A stretch of DNA of 64,000 bases from assembly GCF_900172325.1 (NCBI RefSeq), contig NZ_FWFR01000001.1, forward strand, positions 806,001-870,000, given 5' to 3'. The DNA comes from Oceanibacterium hippocampi. GTDB taxonomy: Bacteria; Pseudomonadota; Alphaproteobacteria; Sneathiellales; Sneathiellaceae. Position 1 is the first letter of the stretch, and each line of letters starts with the position of its first letter. The position numbers and the translations under genes were made by a program. Below, in pieces: positions 35,264-43,783 of the stretch. The notes under the pieces are model-generated. The model was not told where the DNA came from and did no database searches. It saw only the letters and a list, made by a program, of their open reading frames with translations.

Positions 35264-37123
35264 TCAGGTCCGGCTGGTGGCGGACCGTAGTCCTCTGAGG
35301 CGGTAGACGTCGATGCGGCCGCTGCGGCCGCGGATATCCCGGTCGCCCACCGTTTGCCAGTCCAGCGCCCGGGCGGCCTCACGGGTGTCGCCCGAGGCGA
35401 GCACGATGCAGTCATTCGTGTCGTCGATCTCGCGGCCGAGCGCTTCCAGCCGCTGGGCGACATTCACCGTATCGCTGACGACCGTGTAGTTGATGCGCCC
35501 CGGCGCGCCGATATTGCCGACCACGACCCGGCCGGAATGAAGGCCGATCCGGAGCCGGATCGGCGGCTCGCCGTCGCGCCGGCGCCGGACATTCTCGGCT
35601 TCCGCGCCGGCGGCGATCGCCTGTGCTGCCCGGCAGGCCCGCAGCGCATGGTCCGGCTGGGCCTCCGGCGCACCCCAGAAGGCCATCACCGAATCGCCGA
35701 TGAACTTGTCGACAGTGCCATCCTCCGCCTCGATGCAGGCGGTGATCGTCTCGAAATGCCGGTTCAGGAGGCTGGCGACGCGCGAGGCCGACAGTCCTTC
35801 CGCGAGCCTGGTGAAGCCGACGATATCGGTGAACATCACCGTGACCTCGCGTTCCTCGGAATCTTCCGGGCCGGTCGCGACCAGTCGCTCGACAAGGCGT
35901 TTCGGCACGTAGCGCTCGAACCAGATCAGCCCGCGCAGCATCGAGTTGTAGGCGTCGGCGGCATTGTTGAGTTCGCGGAAACGGGTATGCGGCAACGGCG
36001 TGACCCGGGCGAAGTCGAGGCGCGAGATCTGCGAGGCGGCGCGTGCCAGCGCCTCGATCGGGCGGGCGATCCGCCGGCCGAGCAGGATCGCGGCGGCGAT
36101 GGCGAGCAGCAGGATGACGAAACCCGTCACCGTGCTCGCGATCAGCCGATTGAATTCCGCGCCGATCTGGTCATCCCGGTAATAGACACCGACCTGCCAC
36201 GGCTTGTCGGAATAGCCATAGAGCGTCCTGTAGAGAAAGAAATGCCCCTCGCCCGGGCGGGAGCGGGTCCTGTGGCCCTGGACCTCCGAGATGTTGGCGA
36301 TGAAGCCCAGTTTCGGGTTCTCCGGGTTCCACATCTCCCGCAGCACCGGGTCGCTGAACTCGGCGAGCGGCGGCAGCGGCCTGTCGGGGCCGAGGGTGGC
36401 CAGCGCCGCCGGCAGATCCTTGTGGGCGAGAACATAATGATCGTCGTAGAGGATGAAGCTGGTGCCGCCGGGAAGTGCCTTGCTCGCACCCAGGAAAGTG
36501 GTGAAGGCGGTGGTCGGAACGACCGCCAGGTAAGCGCCGATCAGCCTGCCGTCGCGGTTTACGGGCTGGACGAACCAGACAATCGGCTTGCCGGTATCCG
36601 GCTCGAAGATCACCGGCCCCCAGAGCGGCGATGCATTGCGGCTGATGGCCTCCAGCATCGCGATCGCGATCGGGTCGGCGGCGAGATCCTCGGAACCGAA
36701 CTGGCCATTCTCGCGGACGATGTAGCGGAGCCGCAGATTCGTATCGACGAAACCGGCCGCGGCGACGTCGGGCGTTGCCGAGAGAGCGGCCCGGATTGTC
36801 CGCCGGAGATCGCGGTCATCGGTCGGATCGACGGCACCGACATAGGTCAGTTCGGCGAGGTAGCCGAGTTGCGCCTCGATTGGATCGAGATGGTTCTCGA
36901 TACTGTCGACGGCCGATTGCACGGCGAGACGAGCGACGTCCTGACCGAGATCGCGGGTATTGCTGAAACTGGTGTAGAGGCCGACCGCGAGCACGCTGGC
37001 CACGGCAGTCAGGGTCAGCAGGCCGAGTGCGAGCGCCAGCGCGCTGGCAATCGAAAGCCGCGTGATCCGCTTGCGCGGGCCACCGGCCTCGGCGCTGTCA
37101 GGCTTTCGCGGGCGCGATCGCAT
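35264..37123 (-). CDS. Class III adenylate/guanylate cyclase with extracytoplasmic sensor domain
   Basis: 619-residue membrane sensor cyclase: TM1 about 28-50, a dCache-type periplasmic domain about 55-325, TM2 about 330-350, a HAMP segment, and a class III cyclase domain about 425-600. The two metal Asp residues (FTDIVGF, D433; FIGDSVM, D477), substrate-selecting Lys473 and Asp551, and the transition-state Asn554 and Arg558 are all present; Lys plus Asp indicates ATP as substrate. It should make cAMP in response to a small ligand. Its start overlaps the thioesterase gene end by 26 bp on the same strand. Confidence 0.93.
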   Translation of the reverse strand: MRSRPRKPDSAEAGGPRKRITRLSIASALALALGLLTLTAVASVLAVGLYTSFSNTRDLGQDVARLAVQSAVDSIENHLDPIEAQLGYLAELTYVGAVDPTDDRDLRRTIRAALSATPDVAAAGFVDTNLRLRYIVRENGQFGSEDLAADPIAIAMLEAISRNASPLWGPVIFEPDTGKPIVWFVQPVNRDGRLIGAYLAVVPTTAFTTFLGASKALPGGTSFILYDDHYVLAHKDLPAALATLGPDRPLPPLAEFSDPVLREMWNPENPKLGFIANISEVQGHRTRSRPGEGHFFLYRTLYGYSDKPWQVGVYYRDDQIGAEFNRLIASTVTGFVILLLAIAAAILLGRRIARPIEALARAASQISRLDFARVTPLPHTRFRELNNAADAYNSMLRGLIWFERYVPKRLVERLVATGPEDSEEREVTVMFTDIVGFTRLAEGLSASRVASLLNRHFETITACIEAEDGTVDKFIGDSVMAFWGAPEAQPDHALRACRAAQAIAAGAEAENVRRRRDGEPPIRLRIGLHSGRVVVGNIGAPGRINYTVVSDTVNVAQRLEALGREIDDTNDCIVLASGDTREAARALDWQTVGDRDIRGRSGRIDVYRLRGLRSATSRT

Positions 37124-37514
37124 AGGTCATGGTGGCGTGCGCGGCGGGCTCGTCCTCGCCTTCGACGGTCATGGTCGCCTCGCCGAAGACGAGCGTCCGT
37201 CCGGCTTTCAGGATGCGGATCTCGGCGATCAGGTCGCCGGCCCGGGCGGCGCGCAGGAACGAGGTATTCTGGGTGACCGTGGCCATCTCGCGAAAGCCGC
37301 CGAAGCGGCTCGCGACCGCGAAGACCATGGCCGTATCGGCGGTCGCCATCAGCGCCTGGCCGCAGATCATGCCGCCGGTCCGCGCGATATGCGGGCTGTT
37401 CGGAAGCCGCATCCGGACCCGGCCGTCGTGGATCGCCTCGATCGCCAGGCGCAGGTCCTGAATCCACGGCGCGAACCGTTCCCGCAGCACCTCGTTCGCT
37501 TCGTCGAGGGTCAT
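37098..37514 (-). CDS. PaaI-type hotdog thioesterase
   Basis: 138-residue hotdog-fold protein of the PaaI/YbgC-like acyl-CoA thioesterase group. HIARTGGMICGQALMATADTAMVFAV is the central helix with the usual Gly pair and the catalytic-position Asp; TQNTSFLRAARAGDL matches the beta strands. The ATG at 37512-37514 has GGAGG eight bases upstream. Its position near the aryl-CoA monooxygenase gene may be meaningful (aromatic CoA thioester turnover), although the genes lie on opposite strands. Confidence 0.88.
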   Translation of the reverse strand: MTLDEANEVLRERFAPWIQDLRLAIEAIHDGRVRMRLPNSPHIARTGGMICGQALMATADTAMVFAVASRFGGFREMATVTQNTSFLRAARAGDLIAEIRILKAGRTLVFGEATMTVEGEDEPAAHATMTYAIAPAKA

Positions 37515-37627
37515 GAGCCGGGCCTCCCCCTTGTTGTCCGGCGATCCGCCCGTGTCGATCCCGACCGGCAGCGCCCGCGCAACTTGATACGGGCAGCGCC
37601 GGCGGAGCGTCAAGGGACTGTGGGTCG

Positions 37628-38245
37628 ATGGACAGCCCCGGAGCGGACGCGCATAGTTGCGTGATGGGAAGCGTGGTCATCTTCGAACTGCTGCTCGCCG
37701 CCGCTGCCGGCTGGGCATTCTGGCGCGGCTGGCGGCCGTCCGGACCGGAGATGATCCCCTGGATGATCGGTTTCGCGGCAATTGCCTTCGCGGCGCTGGT
37801 CGGCGCCCTCCGCTACGGCGGCATCGATGCTCTCGAACCGGTCCATCGCTTCGTTTCGACATTCGCCGGCGGGGCCGGCATCCTGCTGATCGCGGCGTCG
37901 GTGGCGCTCCGCCATCTCGTCACGGTGCCGGCAAACTGGAAGACGCCGGTCGCCTGGGCTCTGGTCGGTGCGGTCGCCGCGGCGGCGGTTGCCGGTGTCG
38001 GCGATGTCGGTATCGCCGGCCGGGCGGTCGCAATTCTGCTGATACTCGGCGCCGTCCTTCGCCAGTGGACGGCGCGGCCGCGCGTTGCCCACCTGCTGCT
38101 GCTCGCCGTTGTCTTCCTGCTGGTCGCCGCCTACGCCGCCCGCCCGGCTGCCGAACTGGTCGGCCTGAACGGGCTCAATGCCTATCACCTGCTGCTGACG
38201 GTCGGGGTCGTGATGTTCGGACTGGCGATCCGCCCGACGCGCTGA
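37628..38245 (+). CDS. Small integral membrane protein, 205 aa
   Basis: Not recognised. After a 15-residue polar start it consists of about six hydrophobic helices (near 17-33, 43-60, 75-95, 105-125, 130-150, 165-200) with short loops and no catalytic motif. The WKTP and WRGW segments and the Arg-rich cytosolic turns fit positive-inside topology. AAGGGA lies about ten bases before the ATG at 37628; an internal ATG at 37664 is the alternative. The aryl-CoA monooxygenase gene follows 96 bp downstream on the same strand. Confidence 0.75.
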   Translation: MDSPGADAHSCVMGSVVIFELLLAAAAGWAFWRGWRPSGPEMIPWMIGFAAIAFAALVGALRYGGIDALEPVHRFVSTFAGGAGILLIAASVALRHLVTVPANWKTPVAWALVGAVAAAAVAGVGDVGIAGRAVAILLILGAVLRQWTARPRVAHLLLLAVVFLLVAAYAARPAAELVGLNGLNAYHLLLTVGVVMFGLAIRPTR

Positions 38246-38262
38246 GGGAAGGGCAGCCTTGC

Positions 38263-38294
38263 GGCAAATTATTTTAAGTATAAAATAGTTTGCC
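38263..38294. promoter_or_regulatory. Long palindrome, probable operator for the aryl-CoA monooxygenase
   Basis: Arms GGCAAATTATTTTA (38263-38276) and TAAAATAGTTTGCC (38281-38294) match at 13 of 14 positions, the other being a T-G pair, around AGTA. It is AT-rich in a GC-rich area and lies 48 bp before the monooxygenase start, where a MarR-type aromatic-acid regulator would bind. It could also form an RNA hairpin. Confidence 0.6.
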
Positions 38295-38341
38295 CGAGAC
38301 AGGGGCGCCCGAGCGGCGGCGCCCGGGATGGAGGTCAAGCG

Positions 38342-40684
38342 ATGCGGATCAGGATCATCGGCGGAGGCCCGGCCGGGCTCTACTTCGCCCTGCTCATGAA
38401 GAAGGCCGATCCCTCGCACGATATCGTCATCTACGAGCGGAACCGGTCGGACGACACCTTCGGATTCGGGGTCGTCTTTTCCGACGAGACGCTCGGGAAT
38501 TTCCGCCTGCACGACCCGGAAAGTTTCCGTTCGATCACCGATGCCTTCGCCTACTGGGACGAGATCGACGTTCATTTCGACGGCGAGGTGATCCGTTCCG
38601 GCGGGCACGGGTTCTGCGGGCTCGCCCGCAAAGACCTGCTGCTGATCCTGCAACGGCGTGCGATCGCGCTGGGTGTCGATATCCGCTTCGAGACCGAGCT
38701 CGACGATATCGAGGCGCTCGACGGCGATCTCATCGTCGGTGCCGACGGCATCAACTCGCTGGTCCGCGAGCATTACAAGGACGCCTTCCGGCCGGAGCTC
38801 GACTGGCGGCGCAACAAGTTCGCGTGGTTCGGCACGACCAAACCGCTGAAGACCTTCACCTTCCTGTTCCGCGCCAACGAGCACGGCCTGTTCCAGGTTC
38901 ACGCCTACCGGTACAACCGGGAGCATTCGACCTGGATCGTCGAGACCTCAGAGGAGACCTGGCGGCGCGCCGGCCTCGACCGGATGACGGAAGCGGAATC
39001 GCTGCGATATTGCGAGGAGCTGTTCCGCGACGATCTCGACAACCACCCGCTGCTCGCCAATCGCTCGGTCTGGCGGACCTTCCCGACGGTGAAATGCGCG
39101 CGCTGGGTGCATGAGAATGTCGCGCTGCTGGGCGATGCGGTGCACACGGCGCATTTCTCGATCGGCTCGGGCACCAAGCTCGCCATGGAAGGCGCGATCG
39201 CCCTGTTCGAGGCCTGCCGCGACAACACTTCGGTCGCCGATGCGCTGGCTGCCTACGAGCGCGACCGCCGCGAGGAAGTCGAGCGACTGCAGCACGCGGC
39301 CCAGGTCAGCCTCGAATGGTTCGAGCATACGCCGCGCTATCGCGGTTTCGAGCCGCTTCAGTTCGCGGTCAGCCTGCTGACCCGCTCGAAACGGGTGACC
39401 TACGAGAATCTCGGCGTGCGCGACCCGGCCTTCATCCAGGGCGTCGACCGCATGGTGGCTGCCCGTGCGGCCCGCCAGAGCGGTTGCCCGGTGCCGCTGG
39501 ACCCGGCGCCGCCGCCGATGTTCACGCCGTTCCGGCTGCGCGACATGACGCTGGTCAACCGGGTCGTGGTCTCGCCGATGTGCCAGTATTCGGCCGAGGA
39601 CGGGATGCCGAACGACTGGCACCTGGTTCACCTGGGGGCGCGGGCGACCGGCGGCGCCGGGCTCGTCTATACCGAGATGACGGATGTGCTGGAGGACGGC
39701 CGGATCACGCCGGGCTGCGCCGGCATGTGGAAGGACGAGCATATCGCGCCCTGGGCCCGGATCGTCGATTTCGTGCATGCCAACAGCCGGGCGAAAATCT
39801 GCATGCAGCTTGCCCATGCCGGTCGCAAGGGCTCGACCTGCCTGCCCTGGGCCGGTGGCGCCGACATGCCGCTGCCGGGCGGCAACTGGCCGCTGATCGC
39901 GCCGTCGGAACTGCCCTATCTGCCGGATGTCAGCCAGGTTCCGCAGGCGATGGACCGGGATGACATGGACCGGGTCCGCGACGGCTTCGTCGCCGCGGCG
40001 CGGCGCGCCGAGGCGGCCGGCTTCGACATGATCGAGCTGCACATGGCGCACGGCTACCTGCTGTCCGCCTTCATCTCGCCGCTGTCGAACCGGCGGACGG
40101 ACGAGTATGGCGGCAGCCTGGAAAACCGGATGCGCTTCCCGCTCGAGATTTTCGACGCGATGCGGGCCGCCTGGCCGGAAGCGAAGCCGATGTCGGTCCG
40201 CCTCTCGGCGACCGACTGGGTCGAGGGTGGGCTGACCGGCGATGACTCGGTCGCGATCGCCCGCCTGCTGAAGGCCCACGGCTGCGACATCGTCGACGTG
40301 TCGACCGGTCAGACCTCGCCGGACGCCCGTCCGGTCTATGGCCGCATGTACCAGACGCCGTTCGCAGACCAGATCCGCCAGGAGGCGGAGATCGCCACGA
40401 TGGCGGTCGGCAACATCACCAGTGCCGACCAGGTCAACACCATCGTCGCCGCCGGGCGCGCCGACCTTGTCGCGCTGGCACGGCCCCATCTCGCCAACCC
40501 GCATTTCACGCTCGCCGCCGCCGCCCATTACGGCTACGGCGCGCAGTTCTGGCCGCCGCAATATGCCTCGGCCCGGCCGCAGGCCGAGGCCCTTGCCGAC
40601 CGGGAGCGCGAGGAACTGGCCGAGCTCCGCGAGGAGGCGGCGCGCGGCCGCCGGGTGCAGAGCCGCCGGGAGGCCGCGGAATAG
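38342..40684 (+). CDS. Bifunctional 2-aminobenzoyl-CoA (salicylyl-CoA) monooxygenase/reductase
   Basis: A 780-residue fusion. Residues 1-390 are a flavin aromatic hydroxylase: FAD motif [12 protein letters not shown] and the second flavin motif [14 protein letters not shown]. Residues about 396-760 are an Old-Yellow-Enzyme FMN reductase: [13 protein letters not shown], catalytic-site [16 protein letters not shown] and RTDEYGGS. This matches the enzyme that hydroxylates and then reduces the ring of 2-aminobenzoyl-CoA, annotated in many genomes as salicylyl-CoA 5-hydroxylase. GGAGG lies eight bases before the ATG. The usual companion ligase is not adjacent; a palindrome sits upstream. Confidence 0.92.
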   Translation: MRIRIIGGGPAGLYFALLMKKADPSHDIVIYERNRSDDTFGFGVVFSDETLGNFRLHDPESFRSITDAFAYWDEIDVHFDGEVIRSGGHGFCGLARKDLLLILQRRAIALGVDIRFETELDDIEALDGDLIVGADGINSLVREHYKDAFRPELDWRRNKFAWFGTTKPLKTFTFLFRANEHGLFQVHAYRYNREHSTWIVETSEETWRRAGLDRMTEAESLRYCEELFRDDLDNHPLLANRSVWRTFPTVKCARWVHENVALLGDAVHTAHFSIGSGTKLAMEGAIALFEACRDNTSVADALAAYERDRREEVERLQHAAQVSLEWFEHTPRYRGFEPLQFAVSLLTRSKRVTYENLGVRDPAFIQGVDRMVAARAARQSGCPVPLDPAPPPMFTPFRLRDMTLVNRVVVSPMCQYSAEDGMPNDWHLVHLGARATGGAGLVYTEMTDVLEDGRITPGCAGMWKDEHIAPWARIVDFVHANSRAKICMQLAHAGRKGSTCLPWAGGADMPLPGGNWPLIAPSELPYLPDVSQVPQAMDRDDMDRVRDGFVAAARRAEAAGFDMIELHMAHGYLLSAFISPLSNRRTDEYGGSLENRMRFPLEIFDAMRAAWPEAKPMSVRLSATDWVEGGLTGDDSVAIARLLKAHGCDIVDVSTGQTSPDARPVYGRMYQTPFADQIRQEAEIATMAVGNITSADQVNTIVAAGRADLVALARPHLANPHFTLAAAAHYGYGAQFWPPQYASARPQAEALADREREELAELREEAARGRRVQSRREAAE

Positions 40685-40690
40685 GCACGG

Positions 40691-40726
40691 AACGGGGCGT
40701 CCCCGGCTTGACTTTCCGGCCCCGTT
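40691..40726 (+). terminator. Inverted repeat after the aryl-CoA monooxygenase
   Basis: AACGGGG (40691-40697) pairs with CCCCGTT (40720-40726), enclosing an inner CCGG/CCGG pairing. The tail GCCTCTTGTT is only weakly T-rich, so this is a possible, not a strong, terminator. A TTGACT at 40708-40713 in the loop could be a -35 box for the next gene. Confidence 0.3.
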
Positions 40727-40782
40727 GCCTCTTGTTCGGGCCTCCGGCGGGATAGCCGATGCAAGGTCGAAGGGAAGTGACG

Positions 40783-41007
40783 ATGGCGAATTCGGAGAGC
40801 GCGCCCGGCGCGGCTGCCCGCGAGCTCTATCTCGTCTTCGGTGGCGAGGTCGTGGACACGCAGACCAAGGATTACGCGGATCCCGGAAAGCTCGATATCC
40901 GCGGCATTTTCGCGAGCTACGACGAGGCGCTTGCCGCCTGGCGCGCGGCCAGCCAGCAGTATGTCGACAACGCCTTCATGAAATACGTCATCGTCCGGCT
41001 TTTCTGA
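40783..41007 (+). CDS. DUF4170 family protein, 74 aa
   Basis: Small cytoplasmic protein matching the DUF4170 pattern: LYLVFGGEVVDTQT, GIFASYDEALAAWRAASQQ and the end MKYVIVRL. Function unknown; the family is short and common in alphaproteobacteria. The ATG at 40783 has AGGGAAG eight bases upstream. It lies alone, about 100 bp after the monooxygenase. Confidence 0.85.
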   Translation: MANSESAPGAAARELYLVFGGEVVDTQTKDYADPGKLDIRGIFASYDEALAAWRAASQQYVDNAFMKYVIVRLF

Positions 41008-41027
41008 CGCCGTTGTCCGGACCGCGC

Positions 41028-41140
41028 CGGACGCTTTGCGGCGTCCGCGGATCACTTTCCCTTGATTCCGCGACCCCCGGCCGGCTCGACCATGCTAGGC
41101 TCGTGATCGTTGCTGAAATCTCCGGGCGGCTGCCGCCCGG
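41028..41140 (+). promoter_or_regulatory. Two hairpins between DUF4170 and the gamma-glutamyltransferase
   Basis: CGGACGC (41028-41034) pairs with GCGTCCG (41041-41047), and CCGGGCGG (41122-41129) with CCGCCCGG (41133-41140) over a three-base loop. The second lies about 40 bp before the next start codon and may be in its leader. Neither has a T-run. Confidence 0.35.
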
Positions 41141-41179
41141 CCGAGAACCGTCAACGTTCACTTGCAGGGAACTACGCCG

Positions 41180-42769
41180 ATGAGGAGCCTTTTCCGTCCC
41201 GGTCGTTCGGTCGTCCATTGCATCAACGGCGCGGCCGCGTCCTCGCACCCGCTGTCCAGCCTCGCCGCCGTCGAGGTGCTGCGGCAGGGCGGCAACGCCA
41301 TCGATGCGGCGGTCACCGCCTGCGCGGTGCAATGCGTGGTCGAGCCAATGTCGACCGGCATCGGCGGCGACTGCTTCGTGCTCTATTCACCGGGCGGCAG
41401 CCGTGACGTGGTGGCGCTGAACGGGTCCGGGCGGGCCCCGGCCGGGCTCGACGCGGCGCAGCTTCAGGCGCAGGGACTGTCCAGCATTCCGACCGAAAGC
41501 CCGCACGCGGTCACCATCCCCGGCGCGATCGATGCCTGGTCCCGGCTGCTCGCCGATCACGGCACCTGGGACCTGGCCCGGGTGCTGGCGCCGGCGATCA
41601 CCTATGCCGAGGAAGGCTTCGCCGTCACCCCCCGGGTCGCCTGGGACTGGAGCCGGTCCGGGAGCCGTTTCTCGAATCCGGAAACCGGCGCTCGCTTCTA
41701 CCTGAAGGACGGTGTCGCCCCCGTCGCCGGCGAGCGCTGGGCCTCGCCCGAGCTTGCCGCGACGCTCAGGCGGATCGCCCGCGACGGCCGCGACGGGTTC
41801 TACAAGGGGCCCGTGGCGGAAGACATCGTCGGTTTCCTGAACGGCCTCGGCGGTCGCCATTCGCTTGACGATTTCGCCAGCCATACCTCGGAATATGTGA
41901 CGCCGATCTCGAGCCGCTACCGCGACCACGAGGTCCTGCAGATTCCGCCGAACGGGCAGGGCATCACGACGCTGATCCTGCTCAACATCCTCCAGGGGTA
42001 CGAGTTGTCGGGCCTCGATCCGAACGGTGCGCTGCGCCTGCATCTCGAAGCCGAGGCGACGCGTCTCGCCTTCGATGCGCGGAACCAGCATGTCGGCGAT
42101 CCGGCGCATGGCGCGGTCCCGGTCGAGCGGCTGCTGTCGGCGGATTTCGCAGCCGAGCAGCGGGCGACCATCGATCCGGAACGGGCCGGCCGGCCGCTCG
42201 ATTCCGCCGGTCTCGCCGCATACCGCGATACCGTCTACCTGACCGTCGTCGACAAGGATCGAAACGCCGTCTCGTTCATCAACTCGCTCTACTTCCCCTT
42301 CGGCTCGACGCTGGTCGCGCCGGAGAGCGGCGTCATGCTGCAGAACCGGGGAGCGGGCTTCCGGGTCGAGCCCGGCCATCCGAACTGCGTCGCGCCGGGC
42401 AAGCGGCCGCTGCACACGATCATCCCCGGCATGGTGTTCGAGGGCGATCGCCTGAAATGGTCCTATGGCGTCATGGGTGGCGGCTACCAGCCGGTCGGCC
42501 ATGCCCACGTGCTGACCAACATGATCGACTACGGCATGGACGAGCAGGAGGCGCTCGACAACCCCCGCGCCTTCTACGAGGACGGAACCTATTACCTGGA
42601 AGAGGGGATCCCGGACGGGGTCGCCGCCGCGCTGCAGGGCATGGGGCACAACGTCAAGCCGGCCGGAAACCCCTACGGCGGCGGTCAGATCATCGGCATC
42701 GACTGGGACAACGGGACGCTTGCCGCGGCCTCCGAGCCGCGCAAGGACGGCATCGCGATCGGCTACTGA
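41180..42769 (+). CDS. Gamma-glutamyltransferase family protein (Ntn hydrolase)
   Basis: 529-residue gamma-glutamyltransferase-like Ntn hydrolase. Such proteins self-cleave before a Thr that becomes the nucleophile; here the site is RDTVYLTVVDKDRNAVS, with the Thr retained, followed by SFINSLYFPFGS and GVMLQNRGAGF. The GGNAIDAAV and STGIGGDCF blocks of the large subunit are clear. There is no recognisable signal peptide, so it may act inside the cell on glutathione or related gamma-glutamyl compounds. The ATG at 41180 has AGGGA nine bases upstream. Confidence 0.9.
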   Translation: MRSLFRPGRSVVHCINGAAASSHPLSSLAAVEVLRQGGNAIDAAVTACAVQCVVEPMSTGIGGDCFVLYSPGGSRDVVALNGSGRAPAGLDAAQLQAQGLSSIPTESPHAVTIPGAIDAWSRLLADHGTWDLARVLAPAITYAEEGFAVTPRVAWDWSRSGSRFSNPETGARFYLKDGVAPVAGERWASPELAATLRRIARDGRDGFYKGPVAEDIVGFLNGLGGRHSLDDFASHTSEYVTPISSRYRDHEVLQIPPNGQGITTLILLNILQGYELSGLDPNGALRLHLEAEATRLAFDARNQHVGDPAHGAVPVERLLSADFAAEQRATIDPERAGRPLDSAGLAAYRDTVYLTVVDKDRNAVSFINSLYFPFGSTLVAPESGVMLQNRGAGFRVEPGHPNCVAPGKRPLHTIIPGMVFEGDRLKWSYGVMGGGYQPVGHAHVLTNMIDYGMDEQEALDNPRAFYEDGTYYLEEGIPDGVAAALQGMGHNVKPAGNPYGGGQIIGIDWDNGTLAAASEPRKDGIAIGY

Positions 42770-42802
42770 GCCGCGCACGGTTCGTCCGGAACTTCGGCGA
42801 GG

Positions 42803-43783
42803 TCAGGCGGGGAAGCAACCCGCCTGCCGGGCGCGGGCAAGGGCCAGCCGGTACACCGTCTCGATCGTCGGGACGGGCAGTCCGGCGATCCCGGCAAGCT
42901 CGATGATCGAGCCAACCAGCGCGTCGAGCTCCATCGGCCGGCCAAGTTCGAGATCCTGCATCATCGAGGTCTTGTGCTCGCCGACCGCCTCGGCCGTGGC
43001 GATGCGCTTGTCGACCGACATCGCGAAGCGGATGCCGAGCGCCTCGCCGACGGCCTTCGATTCCGACATCATCGCCGCGATGACGGCGCGCGTTTCGGGA
43101 TCACGGGCCATGCCGGCAAGCGTCTGCATGGTCAGCACGCTGACCGGGTTGAACGACAGGTTGCCCCAGAGCTTCATCCAGAGCTCGTTGCGCAGGTCGG
43201 TGCGGACCGGCGATTTCAGGCCGGCCCCGACCATTGCCTTCGAGAGCGCCGTTGCCCGCTCCGACTTGCTGCCGTCGGGTTCGCCGAGCGGCAGCCGGTC
43301 GCCGTAGCTGTGGTTGACGACCCCCGGAGCCTCGAGCTCGGCGGCCTGCCAGACGACGGTGCCGATGGCGCGTTGCGGCCCGATGCCGCGCCACTGCACG
43401 CCGCCCGGATCGACGGATTCGAGCTGGCGCTCGGCATTGGGGCCCTCGACACCGTGGAAGTACCACCAGGGAATGCCGTTCATCGCCGTCACGACCGCCG
43501 TGTCGGGCCCGAGTAGGGGCTGCATGGCGTCGACAACGGTCGGCGCGGCGGTCGCCTTCAGGCTGACGATGACGTAATCCTGCGGGCCGAGATCAGCCGG
43601 GTTGTCGGTCGCCTTCGGGTGGCAGGTGAAATCGCCGGTCGGGGTCCTGACCCGGAGACCGTTGGCGCGGATCGCCGCCAGGTGCGCGCCGCGCGCGACC
43701 AGCGAGACGTCGAGCCCGGCACGCGAGAGCAGCCCGCCGATCAGTCCGCCGATCGCCCCGGCGCCGTAAACGCAGATCTTCAT
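42803..43783 (-). CDS. Ketopantoate reductase (PanE/ApbA) family protein
   Basis: 326-residue NADPH-dependent 2-hydroxyacid-type reductase of the PanE/ApbA family: dinucleotide motif GAGAIGG at the N-terminus, the NGIPWW segment, and the Lys-containing NELWMKLWGNLSFNPVS block. It reduces a 2-keto acid; ketopantoate itself is not certain because many paralogues act in degradative pathways. The start overlaps the end of the acyl-CoA ligase gene (ATGA), so the two form one unit, which suggests a catabolic role more than pantothenate synthesis. Confidence 0.88.
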   Translation of the reverse strand: MKICVYGAGAIGGLIGGLLSRAGLDVSLVARGAHLAAIRANGLRVRTPTGDFTCHPKATDNPADLGPQDYVIVSLKATAAPTVVDAMQPLLGPDTAVVTAMNGIPWWYFHGVEGPNAERQLESVDPGGVQWRGIGPQRAIGTVVWQAAELEAPGVVNHSYGDRLPLGEPDGSKSERATALSKAMVGAGLKSPVRTDLRNELWMKLWGNLSFNPVSVLTMQTLAGMARDPETRAVIAAMMSESKAVGEALGIRFAMSVDKRIATAEAVGEHKTSMMQDLELGRPMELDALVGSIIELAGIAGLPVPTIETVYRLALARARQAGCFPA

